From contig OZ023267.1 of the NCBI GenBank assembly GCA_964006375.1, positions 22,875,739 to 22,939,738 of the forward strand: a DNA stretch of 64,000 nt, in the 5' to 3' direction. Source of the stretch: Tillus elongatus. Taxonomy: Eukaryota > Arthropoda > Insecta > Coleoptera > Cleridae. The translations under genes were made by a program, and so were the position numbers. The notes under the pieces were generated by a model. That model had not been told where the DNA came from. It did not search any database and saw nothing but the letters and a program-made list of their open reading frames with translations. The first letter of the stretch is position 1; every line of letters begins with the position of its first letter. Below are positions 11,715 to 20,898 of this stretch, piece after piece.

Positions 11715-11830
11715 TCCGAACGATAACTCAAAAAATCTTAACTGATTTCAATCAAACTTGGCAAAAATCTTGTTTGGGCAAAAACCGATGTCGAGCTCGT
11801 TAATCAGCCTTAATGCTCAAATTTTGGAGG
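11715..11830 (+). repeat. TAH core fragment after the Penelope-like element
   Basis: CGATAACTCAAAAAATC and a following TCAAACTTGGCAAAA segment match the start of the TAH core. A short TATATATC precedes it, so the Penelope-like 3' end lies at or in the TA tract of this copy. Confidence 0.65.
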
Positions 11831-12571
11831 AAAACTCTTTGACAACGCTATATTTTTGTAAGTATCAGTGTAACTGGAATGAGACTTCACGTGTGGCTAG
11901 AAATAGTGGAAACAAACATATGTTGTGAAATGTAAGTAATATGGTCCACAATATTTAGGGTTTTTTCCAAATTAAAAATAAAATCGCAAAGACATGCGTT
12001 GAAACGACTTTGTCGTTTAAGTCGAATGCCTGAGAGACAGAGTAGTTAACTGCCACGCATATATTAATTCATACAACAGGTATAAACCATACATCAACGT
12101 AACCAAACCAAATATATACCAGGCAGAAAACATAATACCTGAATCCACAATCGTGAAATCTCGGCCGCAGTTATGAAAAATGACAGACGACATGAAATTA
12201 AAAATTTGCCAAAGTGATTGTTATTTAACTGTGCGATTTAAGAAATCAAAAAAAAAAAATCAAAAATACACTATATTTGTAGCTTTATTAGCGGCCTCAC
12301 AGTTTTAGCGCAGCATAGATATATTATGCTCTCGCATAATAATGTATCAGGAATTGAAACAAAAGCAAGCCTAGTCTTTATAAAAATGATTGCAAAATAG
12401 TTTCTGTTATCTTGAAACATAAACATAAGACATCATATAAGACCGAAACAGCCGTGGGGTGTGTTTCAATGGTAATTCTACTACCTAATTTTCTGTAATT
12501 AATTAATTATGTATACTTTGAATATAATATCCCACGCATGGAGCCGATCTACGGTATCACGCAAGTAAAAC
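11831..12571. other. No recognisable feature
   Basis: AT-rich and unassigned. No gene, RNA or repeat family member was identified. Confidence 0.5.
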
Positions 12572-12660
12572 CTTTCTTTACGGCGTAGCGGTTATCATGC
12601 TCGCATCACACGTAGAAAGTGACGAGATCGAATCCAGCTGGATGCATGTACCTTTTTTTC
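12572..12660 (+). pseudogene. Degenerate tRNA-Val(CAC)-like sequence
   Basis: A box A-like segment (GGCGTAGCGGTTATCATG), an anticodon loop ATCACAC with CAC, and a box B-like GAGATCGAATCC follow in correct order and spacing. A T run (12653-12659) could act as a pol III terminator. The anticodon, acceptor and T stems pair poorly, so this is a decayed tRNA or the head of a tRNA-derived SINE, not a working gene. Confidence 0.5.
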
Positions 12661-13215
12661 AATGTTTTATTTTCACATTTGCAGAAACAATAATGCACAG
12701 ATTTCATACGTTTTGAACAAGATTTCATTTTTGTTTAAAACGCCTAAATGAGTCTGAAATCATAATTTTGTTATTGGTGTAATTGTTATTGAAAAAACTG
12801 GTTTGATTAGGTTGACTAAAACGAAATCATACTGGCGATTAATAAGGAAAATCAACTGCTACGTTTATAATTTGGCAGATATTTTACTTTTCAAAATATG
12901 AATTAAGTTTCCTTCTGGAAATCTTTTGTAAAACTTTAATGAAATTTGTAATACAAGTTTCTTTCAAAGAGGCTTACACTATCTACAGATATAGCAAAAT
13001 TTAGTTCTTTACCTTCGTAGAAAATTGAGTTTTGGGCATTTTTCTCAAAAGGAGTTAAAACGCATTTTTTTTTTTGATAATAGAACGATATCGATGGTAA
13101 CACTTTCGAAAGAATTCTTCAAATGTGCGCGTACCTGAACCTATAAGATCGATCTTCAAGGTCTGTGTAAGTTTAAAGTATTAACTTTACTAATATCCCG
13201 TATAATAATAATGTA
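12661..13215. other. Mostly unassigned; trace of a TAH 5' module
   Basis: Nothing coding. A segment near 13080-13135 (ATCGATGGTAACACTTTCG, then TTCTTCAAATGTGCGCG) resembles the variant TAH 5' module at 27555. Confidence 0.45.
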
Positions 13216-13262
13216 GAGTTCTTATGAAAATTCGCTACTATAACGCACTTGCTGCATCCCGA
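13216..13262 (+). repeat. TAH 3' end
   Basis: GAAAATTCGCTACTATAACG followed by CACTTGCTGCATCCCGAAC is a family right end with one change in the hairpin stem (GCGT to GCAT). Confidence 0.7.
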
Positions 13263-13289
13263 ACGTTTTTCTATGATGAAATTAAAATT

Positions 13290-13970
13290 CTAAAACCTGA
13301 ACGTAAAGATTCTTCTTCTTCTTCGAGTGCCGTCTCCTCTTAAAAGGTTGGCGATCATCATGGCTATTCTCACTTTTGATGCTGCAGCTCTGAACAACTC
13401 AACGGAACTACAGCTGTACCATTTTCTCAGATTATTTAGCCAGGAAATGCGTCTTCTTCCTCTGCTTCTCTTTTCCTGTATCTTTCCCTGCATAATATTC
13501 TGCAACAATACATATTTCTCTCCTCTCATCACGTGGCCCAGATATTGCAGCTTCCTTATTTCAATTGTGTTCAATATTTCTTTTTCTTTTCTCATTCTTC
13601 CCAGTAGCTGCTCATTTGTTACCATGTCTACCCAACTTATCCGTAATATCCTTCTATATGACCACATCTCAAATGCCTCCAGTCGATCACTTATATCTTT
13701 CTTTAGCGTACATGATTCCATCCCATATAGCAACACCGAGCATCTCAATATTCTGACTCTAAGTTGCAAGTTAAGATCTCTACTGCATAATACGCTTTTC
13801 ATTCTGTTAAATATGGTTCTGGCTTGTCCAATTCTTGATTTAATTTCTTCAGCGTACTCATTATTTTCGTTGACAGTTGTTCCCAGGTACTTGTACTTAC
13901 TGACTTTCTCTACTAGTTCTCCGTTGATCCATAGGTTTTCCTGTTGCTGAACTGATTTTGTAATGTAAAG
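13290..13970 (-). pseudogene. RTE-type retrotransposon C-terminal part
   Basis: Read on the minus strand, the frame covers NLWINGELVEKVSKYKYLG, then RMKSVLCSRDL, LEAFEMWSYRRILRISWVD, LQYLGHVMRGEKY and GRRRISWLNNLRKWY. These are hallmark motifs of the region after the reverse transcriptase in RTE-clade elements. It is 5'-truncated near 13970. The 3' end has a short (GAA)n tail at about 13301-13324 (plus-strand TTCTTCTTCTTCTTC), as RTE elements often have. The frame from 13802 to 13290 is open; upstream codons continue in the same frame to about 13970. Confidence 0.85.
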
Positions 13971-13974
13971 ATTA

Positions 13975-14520
13975 ATTAGGCATAATTACAAATTGCCAGA
14001 AATTTCGGTAAACTAGCATAGCAAGGCCTAATGACCGCAACAAGTAATCAATAGTCTGGTAAGTTGAGTGAGTTGAAAATGGTTGTGGAATTTAGTTATG
14101 GAAAATGTTCGCATGGCTTGCCACAACGTTGCAAACTTTATGTACTACATTATGCCTGAGTTATTTAATACCTTCTACTTGCAAGCAACTACATAATAGA
14201 ACTGATATGAATTCTAAAAGACAAGCAAGCTGCAGTGATGTTGGGTGAAGTTGATGGAAAAGTCCATATAAGACTGTAAGATAGTTTAGATGAGTTAGTT
14301 TGCTAGTGAGATAATTTGTATTAAATGTTTATTTAGTGTTGGATCCAATTACAGTAAGATCTTTATAATTAAAGTCTGGATTTGTACTGGAAAAGTCATT
14401 ACTTTGACAGTATTCGGTACTAAGACTTTGTGTAAGATTAGGTTTAAAACTAGGTACTAATTTGTTACAATAACGACATCTGAGCCAAAACCGTCTATAT
14501 GTTCAATTCTTTAGTCTCAC
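13975..14520. other. No recognisable feature
   Basis: AT-rich sequence between the RTE fragment and a TAH fragment; nothing identified. Confidence 0.5.
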
Positions 14521-14523
14521 AAC

Positions 14524-14715
14524 TTTAGCGAATTTTCGTTAAAAAAAAGTTCGCTTTTAACTTTAAGACTGTTAACATTTCATCAAATCAGCGCGACCAA
14601 AAAACATATAATTACCTAAATAAGCTGCTACAACTTAATGACAACGGAGCATAACAATGTAAGTGAAAAAAAAAGTCTGGACGCAGCAAGTGCGTCATGG
14701 TAGCCATTTTTCACA
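14524..14715 (+). repeat. TAH 5' and 3'-module end fragments
   Basis: A 5' hairpin (TTAGCGAATTTTCG, then AAAGTTCGC) lies at 14524-14555, and a 3'-module left end (GTCTGGACGCAGCAAGTGCG) at about 14674-14710. The intervening core and TA tract are missing. Confidence 0.6.
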
Positions 14716-14767
14716 GAAATTATCTACACCATTTGACGAAAATTATTTATGTATATATTTGTGTATA

Positions 14768-16682
14768 TAGGGTGGCGCATTGAAAACGAAACAGACCGAT
14801 TTGCGTCCAGAGAAATTTTTTCTTTAAGAAACGCTGAAACACGTCAATTATAATATTGAGGGGGACATGTTTTGACATAAAACTCAAGTTTGTCACATCA
14901 ACCCCCTAAGGGTGGTGATAACAACCCTTATATTTTAAATAGGGAACATGCATCGAGTGTTACATCATTTGGAAACTCTTTCTTTTTTGAATTCAGCACA
15001 CAAATTTTTTGGAAGTTTTATCAACTCGTTTAAAAATTATTCACAGTTGAAGATGCAAAAACGCATTTCACTCATTCCGATAAGAAATGTGCTGATAGTC
15101 AATGTTTTGTTGGTTTGTAAACAAAAAAATTGACTATCAGAACATTTCTTATCGAAATGAGAGAAATGCGGTTTATTATTTCAGTTTACCGGTCAGTTTG
15201 ATACTTGATAGTATTACCGAAAATTAATTTCACAATGGTGTATTATGTAGAAGAAAGAGTTGAAATAATTACTCTTTTTTTCAAAAACGATGACTGTGCC
15301 AACCGTACCACAAATTTGTTTAATGAACGACATCCGAACAGACATGTTAACAGAAAATACATTTTGGAGTTAGTTGCAAAGTTTCGACAAAGTAGTTCAG
15401 TAGCCAACAAAAAACGGGATCCTGAACGTGAATTTCCGGTTAGAAATGAGACTACTGAGATTAAAGTTTTAGGACAAATTGCTGCAGACCCAACTTTGAG
15501 CACGAGAAAATTGACCACTGTTTCAAACATCAAAAGAATAACTATTCAGCGAATATTGAAGCATCATAAACTTCACCTGTATAAAATTCATCTTGTACAA
15601 CAACAGAATGAAGATGATTTTTATCGGCGGCTGGAGCTTTGTGAAGTTATGACTGCACGAATAGCTGATAACGGGAACTTTCTGTTCAATATATGTTTTT
15701 CAGACGAGTGTACGTTCTTATTAAACTCTACAGTCAATCTTCATAATTGTCGTTATTGGGCAAATAATTAACCAAGAAATTTTCACGAAGTCCACACTCA
15801 AACTCCACAGAAATTGAATGTCTAGACTGGCATTTTTGGAGACCGTTTAATCGGACCAATTTTTCTTGATGGCAATTTGAGTGGCGAAACGTATTTGGAG
15901 TTACTAGAAGATATCGTTTACCCTCTACTAATTGACATTGTTGAAAATGATGATCGCTATCAAGAAAATCAATTAGTGTTTCAACAAGATGGAGCTCCTC
16001 CGCATTTTTCACAACGTGTTAGGAAGTTTTTGAACAGAGAGTTACAGGACAATGGATTGGGCGTAGAGGTGCTATTGAGTGGCCCCCTAGATCACCGGAT
16101 GTAACTCCTTTAGAATTATTTCTATGGGGCCATTTAAAGAGGAGAATTTACGCAACAGAACCGGAGTCTCCTGAAGAATTACGACGACGCATTGCTGAAG
16201 AATTCCATCTAATAACTCCACAAATGCTCCTGAATGTCAGCTCGTTTTGAACAAAATTTGTACTTTTATATGGAAGCTGGTGGTCAACAATTTGAACACT
16301 TATTTAACTGAATAAATATTTTTAAACGTTTGGTTTTGTTTTTTAGTTTTTTTTAACGAAAAATTGACTAATGAGTGCATTTTTTATCACAATGAATGAA
16401 ATACGTTCTTGCAACTCCAACTGTGAATAATTTTTTAAAATTAGTGTGCTGAATTCAGAAAAGAAAGAGCTTTCAAATGATGTAACACTCGGCCCATGTT
16501 CCCTATTTAAAATATAAGGGTTGTTATCACCACCCTGATGACGGGTTGATGTGACAAAGTTGACAAAGAGTTTTATGTGAAAACATGTCCCCCTCAATAT
16601 TAAAATTCACGTGTTTCAGGGTTTCTTAAAAAAAATTCTCTGGACGCAAATCGGTGTGTTTCGTTTTCAATGCGCCACCCTG
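14768..16682 (+). mobile_element. mariner-type transposon with about 330-bp inverted repeats
   Basis: The ends read TAGGGTGGCGCATTG at the left and the inverted CAGGGTGGCGCATTG at the right, each flanked by TA (14766-14767 and 16683-16684), the target of Tc1/mariner elements. Inverted similarity continues far inward, to about 15115 on the left and 16345 on the right. The inner end of the left repeat also carries its own inverted repeat (about 15065-15102 with 15129-15168, for example ATAGTCAAT with ATTGACTAT). A decayed transposase lies between. TIRs of Tc1/mariner elements are often tens of bases, so these are long. Confidence 0.85.
15235..16250 (+). pseudogene. mariner-type transposase, inactivated
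   Basis: It starts at ATG 15235 (MVYYVEERVEI) inside the inverted repeats. N-terminal helix-turn-helix sequence and RITIQRILK are followed by the catalytic landmarks FSDECTF (first Asp), FQQDGAPPHF (second Asp) and, in a shifted frame, WPPRSPDVTPLE with the third Asp, then LFLWGHLK. Spacing between second and third Asp is about 36-37 residues, approximate because a frameshift lies between. Stops occur at 15769 (TAA) and 15823 (TAG where a Trp is expected); a frameshift lies near 16040. It cannot encode an intact enzyme. Confidence 0.85.
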
Positions 16683-16849
16683 TATAATATATAAACATTG
16701 AAACTGACCTCGCAATCATACAGGTCTCCGCACTTGCCAGACTCTTGCGCACACTAATTTCTGTGTTCGAATTTACGCGGTGTTCCATTTCGTTTCTCTT
16801 AATTTTGGTCTTGCGTCTTTCTCTGTTCACCAGGGTCACCTATATATTT

Positions 16850-17137
16850 TTTCTTTAAATGCTTATAATTTTTCTTCTTTCAACTAAGAGATCTGAATTC
16901 TGGTTTGTAGGATGTATGTATGACTATACATTTTATAGTAGAGACTTGAGTACCAAATTTGGTTGCCATAGCTTTGCTACCTTCGGATAAACAAAAAGAT
17001 TCCGAAAGAAACCCAAGCTTCTCCCGAAAAAAGTTGTCCGATGTTCTTGGCTAACAAACTTATCCAAGCCAACTATAAAAGGACGGTACTTCCCAAACTT
17101 CATCAACATCCGCCTATTATTTTTTTAATTATCGGTA

Positions 17138-17216
<79 letters not shown>
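16850..17216 (-). repeat. TAH core and (TA)n, minus strand
   Basis: The reversed core is recognisable from ACCAAATTTGGTTGCCAT, CTTGGCTAACAAACTTATCC and the end AATTATCGGTACGA, then (TA)n at 17140-17216. The 5' module beyond the TA is absent; a hammerhead-bearing palindrome lies there instead. Confidence 0.65.
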
Positions 17217-17217
<1 letters not shown>

Positions 17218-17279
17218 TTTGGAATGTTGCACTACACTGTAATCACTTTTAAATATACACTTTATTTGTTTGCTGTACT

Positions 17280-17421
17280 TTCTGTGATTTTTTATTCGTT
17301 TACGTGGACTACAGTTTCGAACCTTTCTAGTTCACCTTGGTCCATCATCGTAGCGTGCTGATGATGAACCAGGAAGGTTCGAAACTCTGGTCCACGTAAT
17401 CAAATAAAAAATCACAGAAGG
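17280..17421. repeat. Palindrome with a hammerhead-like core
   Basis: Arms about 17280-17336 and 17365-17421 are inverted copies (TTCTGTGATTTTTTATT against AATAAAAAATCACAGAA). The right arm, plus strand, contains an intact hammerhead-type core at 17358-17392: CTGATGA, stem II GAACC-AGGAA-GGTTC, GAAAC, then GTC. The left arm read on the minus strand keeps GGTTCGAAAC but has lost CTGATGA. Hammerhead motifs are known in the terminal repeats of Penelope-like elements; that origin is inferred here. Confidence 0.65.
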
Positions 17422-17480
17422 TATACCAGTCGAAGGCTTAACTGTATAGACATGCTGTATGATTGTAGTCAATAAAGATT

Positions 17481-17495
17481 TATATATATATATAT

Positions 17496-17567
<72 letters not shown>
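17481..17567. repeat. (TA)n tract
   Basis: Simple TA repeat with one GA interruption, directly followed by the 240-bp repeat at 17572-17815. Confidence 0.9.
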
Positions 17568-17570
<3 letters not shown>

Positions 17571-17571
17571 G

Positions 17572-17815
17572 TGAGTCATTTGTTTGCGAGACACCGTGTA
17601 AAATATTTATTTATAGTGCGATTTCATCCGGATTTTCTTTAAAGTGTAGATCTTGATAAACTGTATATTTGGTAAAATAAGCGCCATATTTCTACAAAGT
17701 ACAAGACCTACTTCGTCAGTTTTCAGGAGCAAAAATTTAATAATACTTATAAGGGATTTTTTATAAGAAATCTTTTCGGACCGCTAGATTCACCATCCCA
17801 CAAAAGCGTCCTGTG
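17572..17815 (+). repeat. Unclassified 240-bp repeat, copy 1
   Basis: Contains GTCATTTGTTTGCGAGACAC, CGGATTTTCTTTAAAGTG and GATTCACCATCCC. It is repeated inverted at 19632-19839 and direct at 19930-20190, always beside (TA)n. Its class is not recognised. Confidence 0.7.
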
Positions 17816-17831
17816 CGAAATTGCATCATTA

Positions 17832-17983
17832 TTTTTTTTAGTAGGAACGATTTTGTAGTCAAATTAAAAATGCATAATACGTTATTTTCATAAATTTATT
17901 CTGCAACAATTTTTTAGTAGGACCAATTTTGTAGTCAAATTAAAAATACATAATAGATTATTTTCATACATTTATTCTGTCAA
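17832..17983 (+). repeat. 76-bp tandem duplication
   Basis: GTAGGAACGATTTTGTAGTC at 17841 recurs as GTAGGACCAATTTTGTAGTC at 17917, followed in both by ATTAAAAAT and TTTATTCTG. Confidence 0.8.
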
Positions 17984-18049
17984 GATATCCATAAAAAAAT
18001 ATGGAAATAGTTAATTCCCAAAAGTAACATTCAGGTGCAGAAAAGTTAT

Positions 18050-19617
18050 TACAGTTTATCAGTTTGTATAGTGTTAATAATCATGGAAAACCTAACTTTA
18101 AGAGACAAAGGAGAAATTGCACGTCTTGTGGGCAGTAATGTGCGTTCGACAGGAGAATCTACATAAACAAGTAAGTCGAAGTGCTGGGGTCGAGGAGTCG
18201 TAGGCCAAAGGACTCCAGGGGGCAAGCTGAGGAAGTGGAAACAACAACATGAGCTTTCGATGAAGCTTTCCCCGAGACCGTCATGCACGGTGAAGAGCCG
18301 CATCCTGCACGAGGTTACTCTGCTTATAACTAAACATGACAGATCTAGACGTGAAGGTCGAAAAAACTCCTCGAAACCACGGTGTCACGTGACCCGTGTC
18401 TAGGGAAAGATGGCACCAGGGTGTTGGTATCGTTAACGGAACCTTTGGGGTACACAGGGGGTTCTGATGGTGTGGGCAGTATTTCCCCCATTCTCGTGGG
18501 AACAACATGGAGAACATAAATATAAATAAAACAAAAACCAATGAGGCTCGAGGAGTGACTTCGGCTACAGACTCGTGCCTTGAGTCTATTCCGAAAACGG
18601 AGACGAGCCAAGAGGCGGCAGCGTCCGCGGACTCTGGAGGTCTCACGACCGACGTAGATACGGGGGATCGCGGGGTAGCTTCGGCCACAGACTTGTCCCC
18701 GACACCCAAGCTGAAGGCTGGATCCCACCGGAGGGTGGCGAGGTCCGTGGACTCTGGACGCCCCTCCACCAGTGAGGACCCTACTGTAGAGGTAGAGGGA
18801 CTGCCCCGGCAGTCCAAGCGTCTGTCCGGCCCACAAAGAAAGAAGGGCTGGACGGTCGAGAAACCTGTAAAGGCGCAAGAGGGGAGTGCGAGTCAGAAGA
18901 GGCCGCGCTCGGACTCTAGCACGCCTACTACAGACAGACGTCCAAAAGGGCCATAGCACCTGTAAAGGCGCAAGAGGAGAGTGCGGGTCAGAAGAGGCCG
19001 CGCTCGGGCTCTAGCACGCCTACTACAGACAGACGTCCCAAAAGGGACAGTGCCGGAACACTGGCGCAGACTGGCTCGTATAGGGAGGCTCCGGAGGGCC
19101 TCGGGATGACGGTGATTAACAGACGCCATCCTGAGGTCACGCTAGACCAGGAGGAGGCGGATCTGATCCAGGCTGCGGTGGTAGCTGCGGTGGACTCTCT
19201 TCAGGAAGGGGAGAGCCCGCCTCAGTTCCACCGGACGCGCCTGACGGGGGGCATCCTCTGGATAACCTGTGCCGGCCCGCAGTCGCGAGACTGGCTGCGG
19301 AAAACGATCGGGGGCCTCGATCAGATTTGGGAGGGGGCGGACTTGACAGCCGTGGAGCCCAAGGAGCTCCCAGAGACGCAAGGTCCTCGTACGGATCCCT
19401 GATGCCGTCCCGCAGGAGACGGTGATCAGTAGACTGAAGATACAGAACCCCGAACTGGAGACACAACACTGGTCGGTTCTAGGCAGGAAGGCAGAGGAGA
19501 AAGGACAGACTCTCGCCTTCTCGATCGACCAGGCCTCTTACAGAGCTCTTAAAGGAACCTCCTTCAGGGCATTCTGGGGCCTGGGAAGGTTAAGCTTCCG
19601 CCCACTGGGGAAGTAAC
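18050..19617 (+). pseudogene. Non-LTR retrotransposon ORF1 (gag-like, DUF4780-type)
   Basis: GC-rich block in AT-rich DNA. About 450 bp of presumed 5' untranslated sequence precedes ATG 18507 (MENININKTKTNEARG). The N-terminal half is low-complexity, rich in Ser, Thr, Lys and Arg. A 95-bp tandem duplication (18864-18958 and 18959-19053) with a one-base loss causes a stop at 18954-18956; the frame resumes in the second copy and runs to 19402, where another frameshift leads into 19422-19616. The C-terminal half (INRRHPEVTLDQEEADLIQA, GGILWITCAGPQSRDWL, ISRLKIQNPELETQHW) resembles DUF4780, a gag-associated domain of insect retrotransposons. No ORF2 follows. It probably belongs to an RNase H-bearing family, but linkage is not shown here. 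Confidence 0.65.
18864..19053 (+). repeat. 95-bp tandem duplication in ORF1
   Basis: CCTGTAAAGGCGCAAGAGG begins at 18864 and again at 18959; both copies carry GCACGCCTACTACAGACAGA. The first has one C fewer (CGTCCAAAAG against CGTCCCAAAAG), which explains the frame loss. Confidence 0.85.
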
Positions 19618-19631
19618 CAGGGGTTGCTGGG

Positions 19632-19836
19632 ATTTAGTACAGGGCCATTTAGGGGGATGGTGAATCCAGTGGCTTGAACGGATTTCTTTTTTTTTTTAAA
19701 CGCAAATAAGGATTTCTAAAATTATATTCCTGAAAACTGACGAAATAGGCCTTGGATTTTGTAGAAATATGACGCTTATTGCTCCAAATAAGAGTTCATC
19801 AAGATCTGCACTTTAAAGAAAATCCGGTTAAAATTG

Positions 19837-19839
<3 letters not shown>
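19632..19839 (-). repeat. 240-bp repeat, copy 2 (inverted)
   Basis: Reverse complement of copies 1 and 3: GGATGGTGAATCCAGTGG, then CTGAAAACTGACGAAATAGG and CTTTAAAGAAAATCCGG. With copy 3 it makes a palindrome centred on the TA tract 19840-19915; with copy 1 it brackets the ORF1 block. Confidence 0.75.

Positions 19840-19915
<76 letters not shown>
19840..19915. repeat. (TA)n tract at a palindrome centre
   Basis: Simple TA repeat between inverted copies of the 240-bp repeat, followed by ACACACATATATAG. Confidence 0.9.
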
Positions 19916-19925
<10 letters not shown>

Positions 19926-19929
19926 TAGT

Positions 19930-20190
19930 CACAGTGTGACCCATTTGTTTGCGAAACACCTGTAAAATCTTCATCTATAGCGCAATTTTAACAGGATTTT
20001 CTTTAAAGTGAAGATCTTGATGAACTGTCTGAATAAGCGTCATATTTCTACAAAATCCAACGCCTATTTCGTCAGTTTTCAGGGGTAAACTTTTAGGAAT
20101 CCTTATTCGCGATTTTTTAACAAGAAATCTGTTCACACCACTGGATTCACCATCCCCCAAAAAGTTCCTGTACTAAATTACATCGAATTT
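19930..20190 (+). repeat. 240-bp repeat, copy 3
   Basis: Direct copy of 17572-17815: CATTTGTTTGCGAAACACC, AGGATTTTCTTTAAAGTGAA, GATTCACCATCCCCC. Confidence 0.75.
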
Positions 20191-20195
20191 CAAGT

Positions 20196-20198
<3 letters not shown>

Positions 20199-20271
<73 letters not shown>
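20199..20271. repeat. (TA)n tract
   Basis: Simple TA repeat ending in TCTGTGTGTGTATGTG. Confidence 0.9.
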
Positions 20272-20273
<2 letters not shown>

Positions 20274-20279
20274 GTGTGT

Positions 20280-20744
20280 GTATGTGTAAGGTTTAATCCT
20301 ATTACAGCTAGTAAATAAATTGAACAGAAAGTAACATGAAGGAAATATTTATATGTCGCAGACTTTTGAAAGTTTAATAGAAGTTGAAAACAATTCTGAT
20401 AACTTTTAGGAAATGTAGAAAACTCCCTTATGTACATAAAATGGAAACTTTCAGATCCCACGAAGCTCTAGAGATGTGAGATAAAATCTCTGGAAACGTT
20501 TACAAGGATACGGAAAAATGAATACGTTTGATGCCTCGGGTTATGGAATTTGTCTCCTACATGAATAATAAAAGGGGCTAAAATCTTTAAGCACGAAGAC
20601 ATTTATCTGCTGAAAAGATATGAAATATTAAGTTTGAAATCCACAATATAGGACTTGCTTTAGCTTTTTTAGTTATATAGACTACCCTGTTTATTAGCTA
20701 TTAGTTTAAGTTGACTTAAATAGAGAAAGTGAAAAAGAAGAAAC
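20280..20744. other. No recognisable feature
   Basis: AT-rich; nothing identified. Confidence 0.5.
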
Positions 20745-20790
20745 AAGTCTAAATGCAGTAAGTGCGTAATGGTAGCGAATTTCCAGAAAC
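20745..20790 (+). repeat. TAH end fragment
   Basis: AAGTCTAAATGCAGTAAGTG then GGTAGCGAATTTCC, a diverged 3'-module left end. Confidence 0.6.
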
Positions 20791-20821
20791 ATTTTTCAAA
20801 TCACGACACTTTGTTTTCATT

Positions 20822-20822
20822 A

Positions 20823-20877
<55 letters not shown>

Positions 20878-20898
20878 GTAATAACAATAATAATAATG
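20822..20898 (+). repeat. (AAT)n microsatellite
   Basis: About 75 bp of AAT units with few interruptions, directly upstream of the 5'-truncated retrotransposon. Confidence 0.9.

Noticed and set aside
12572..12660. Functional tRNA-Val gene
   Set aside because: Box A, anticodon and box B are recognisable but the stems do not pair well enough.
13327..13950. Long plus-strand open frame (207 codons)
   Set aside because: It is antisense to the RTE-type frame, whose motifs are unmistakable on the minus strand.
18281..18959. Minus-strand open frames over ORF1
   Set aside because: Shadow frames of the GC-rich gag-like gene; the plus-strand frame carries the DUF4780-type sequence.
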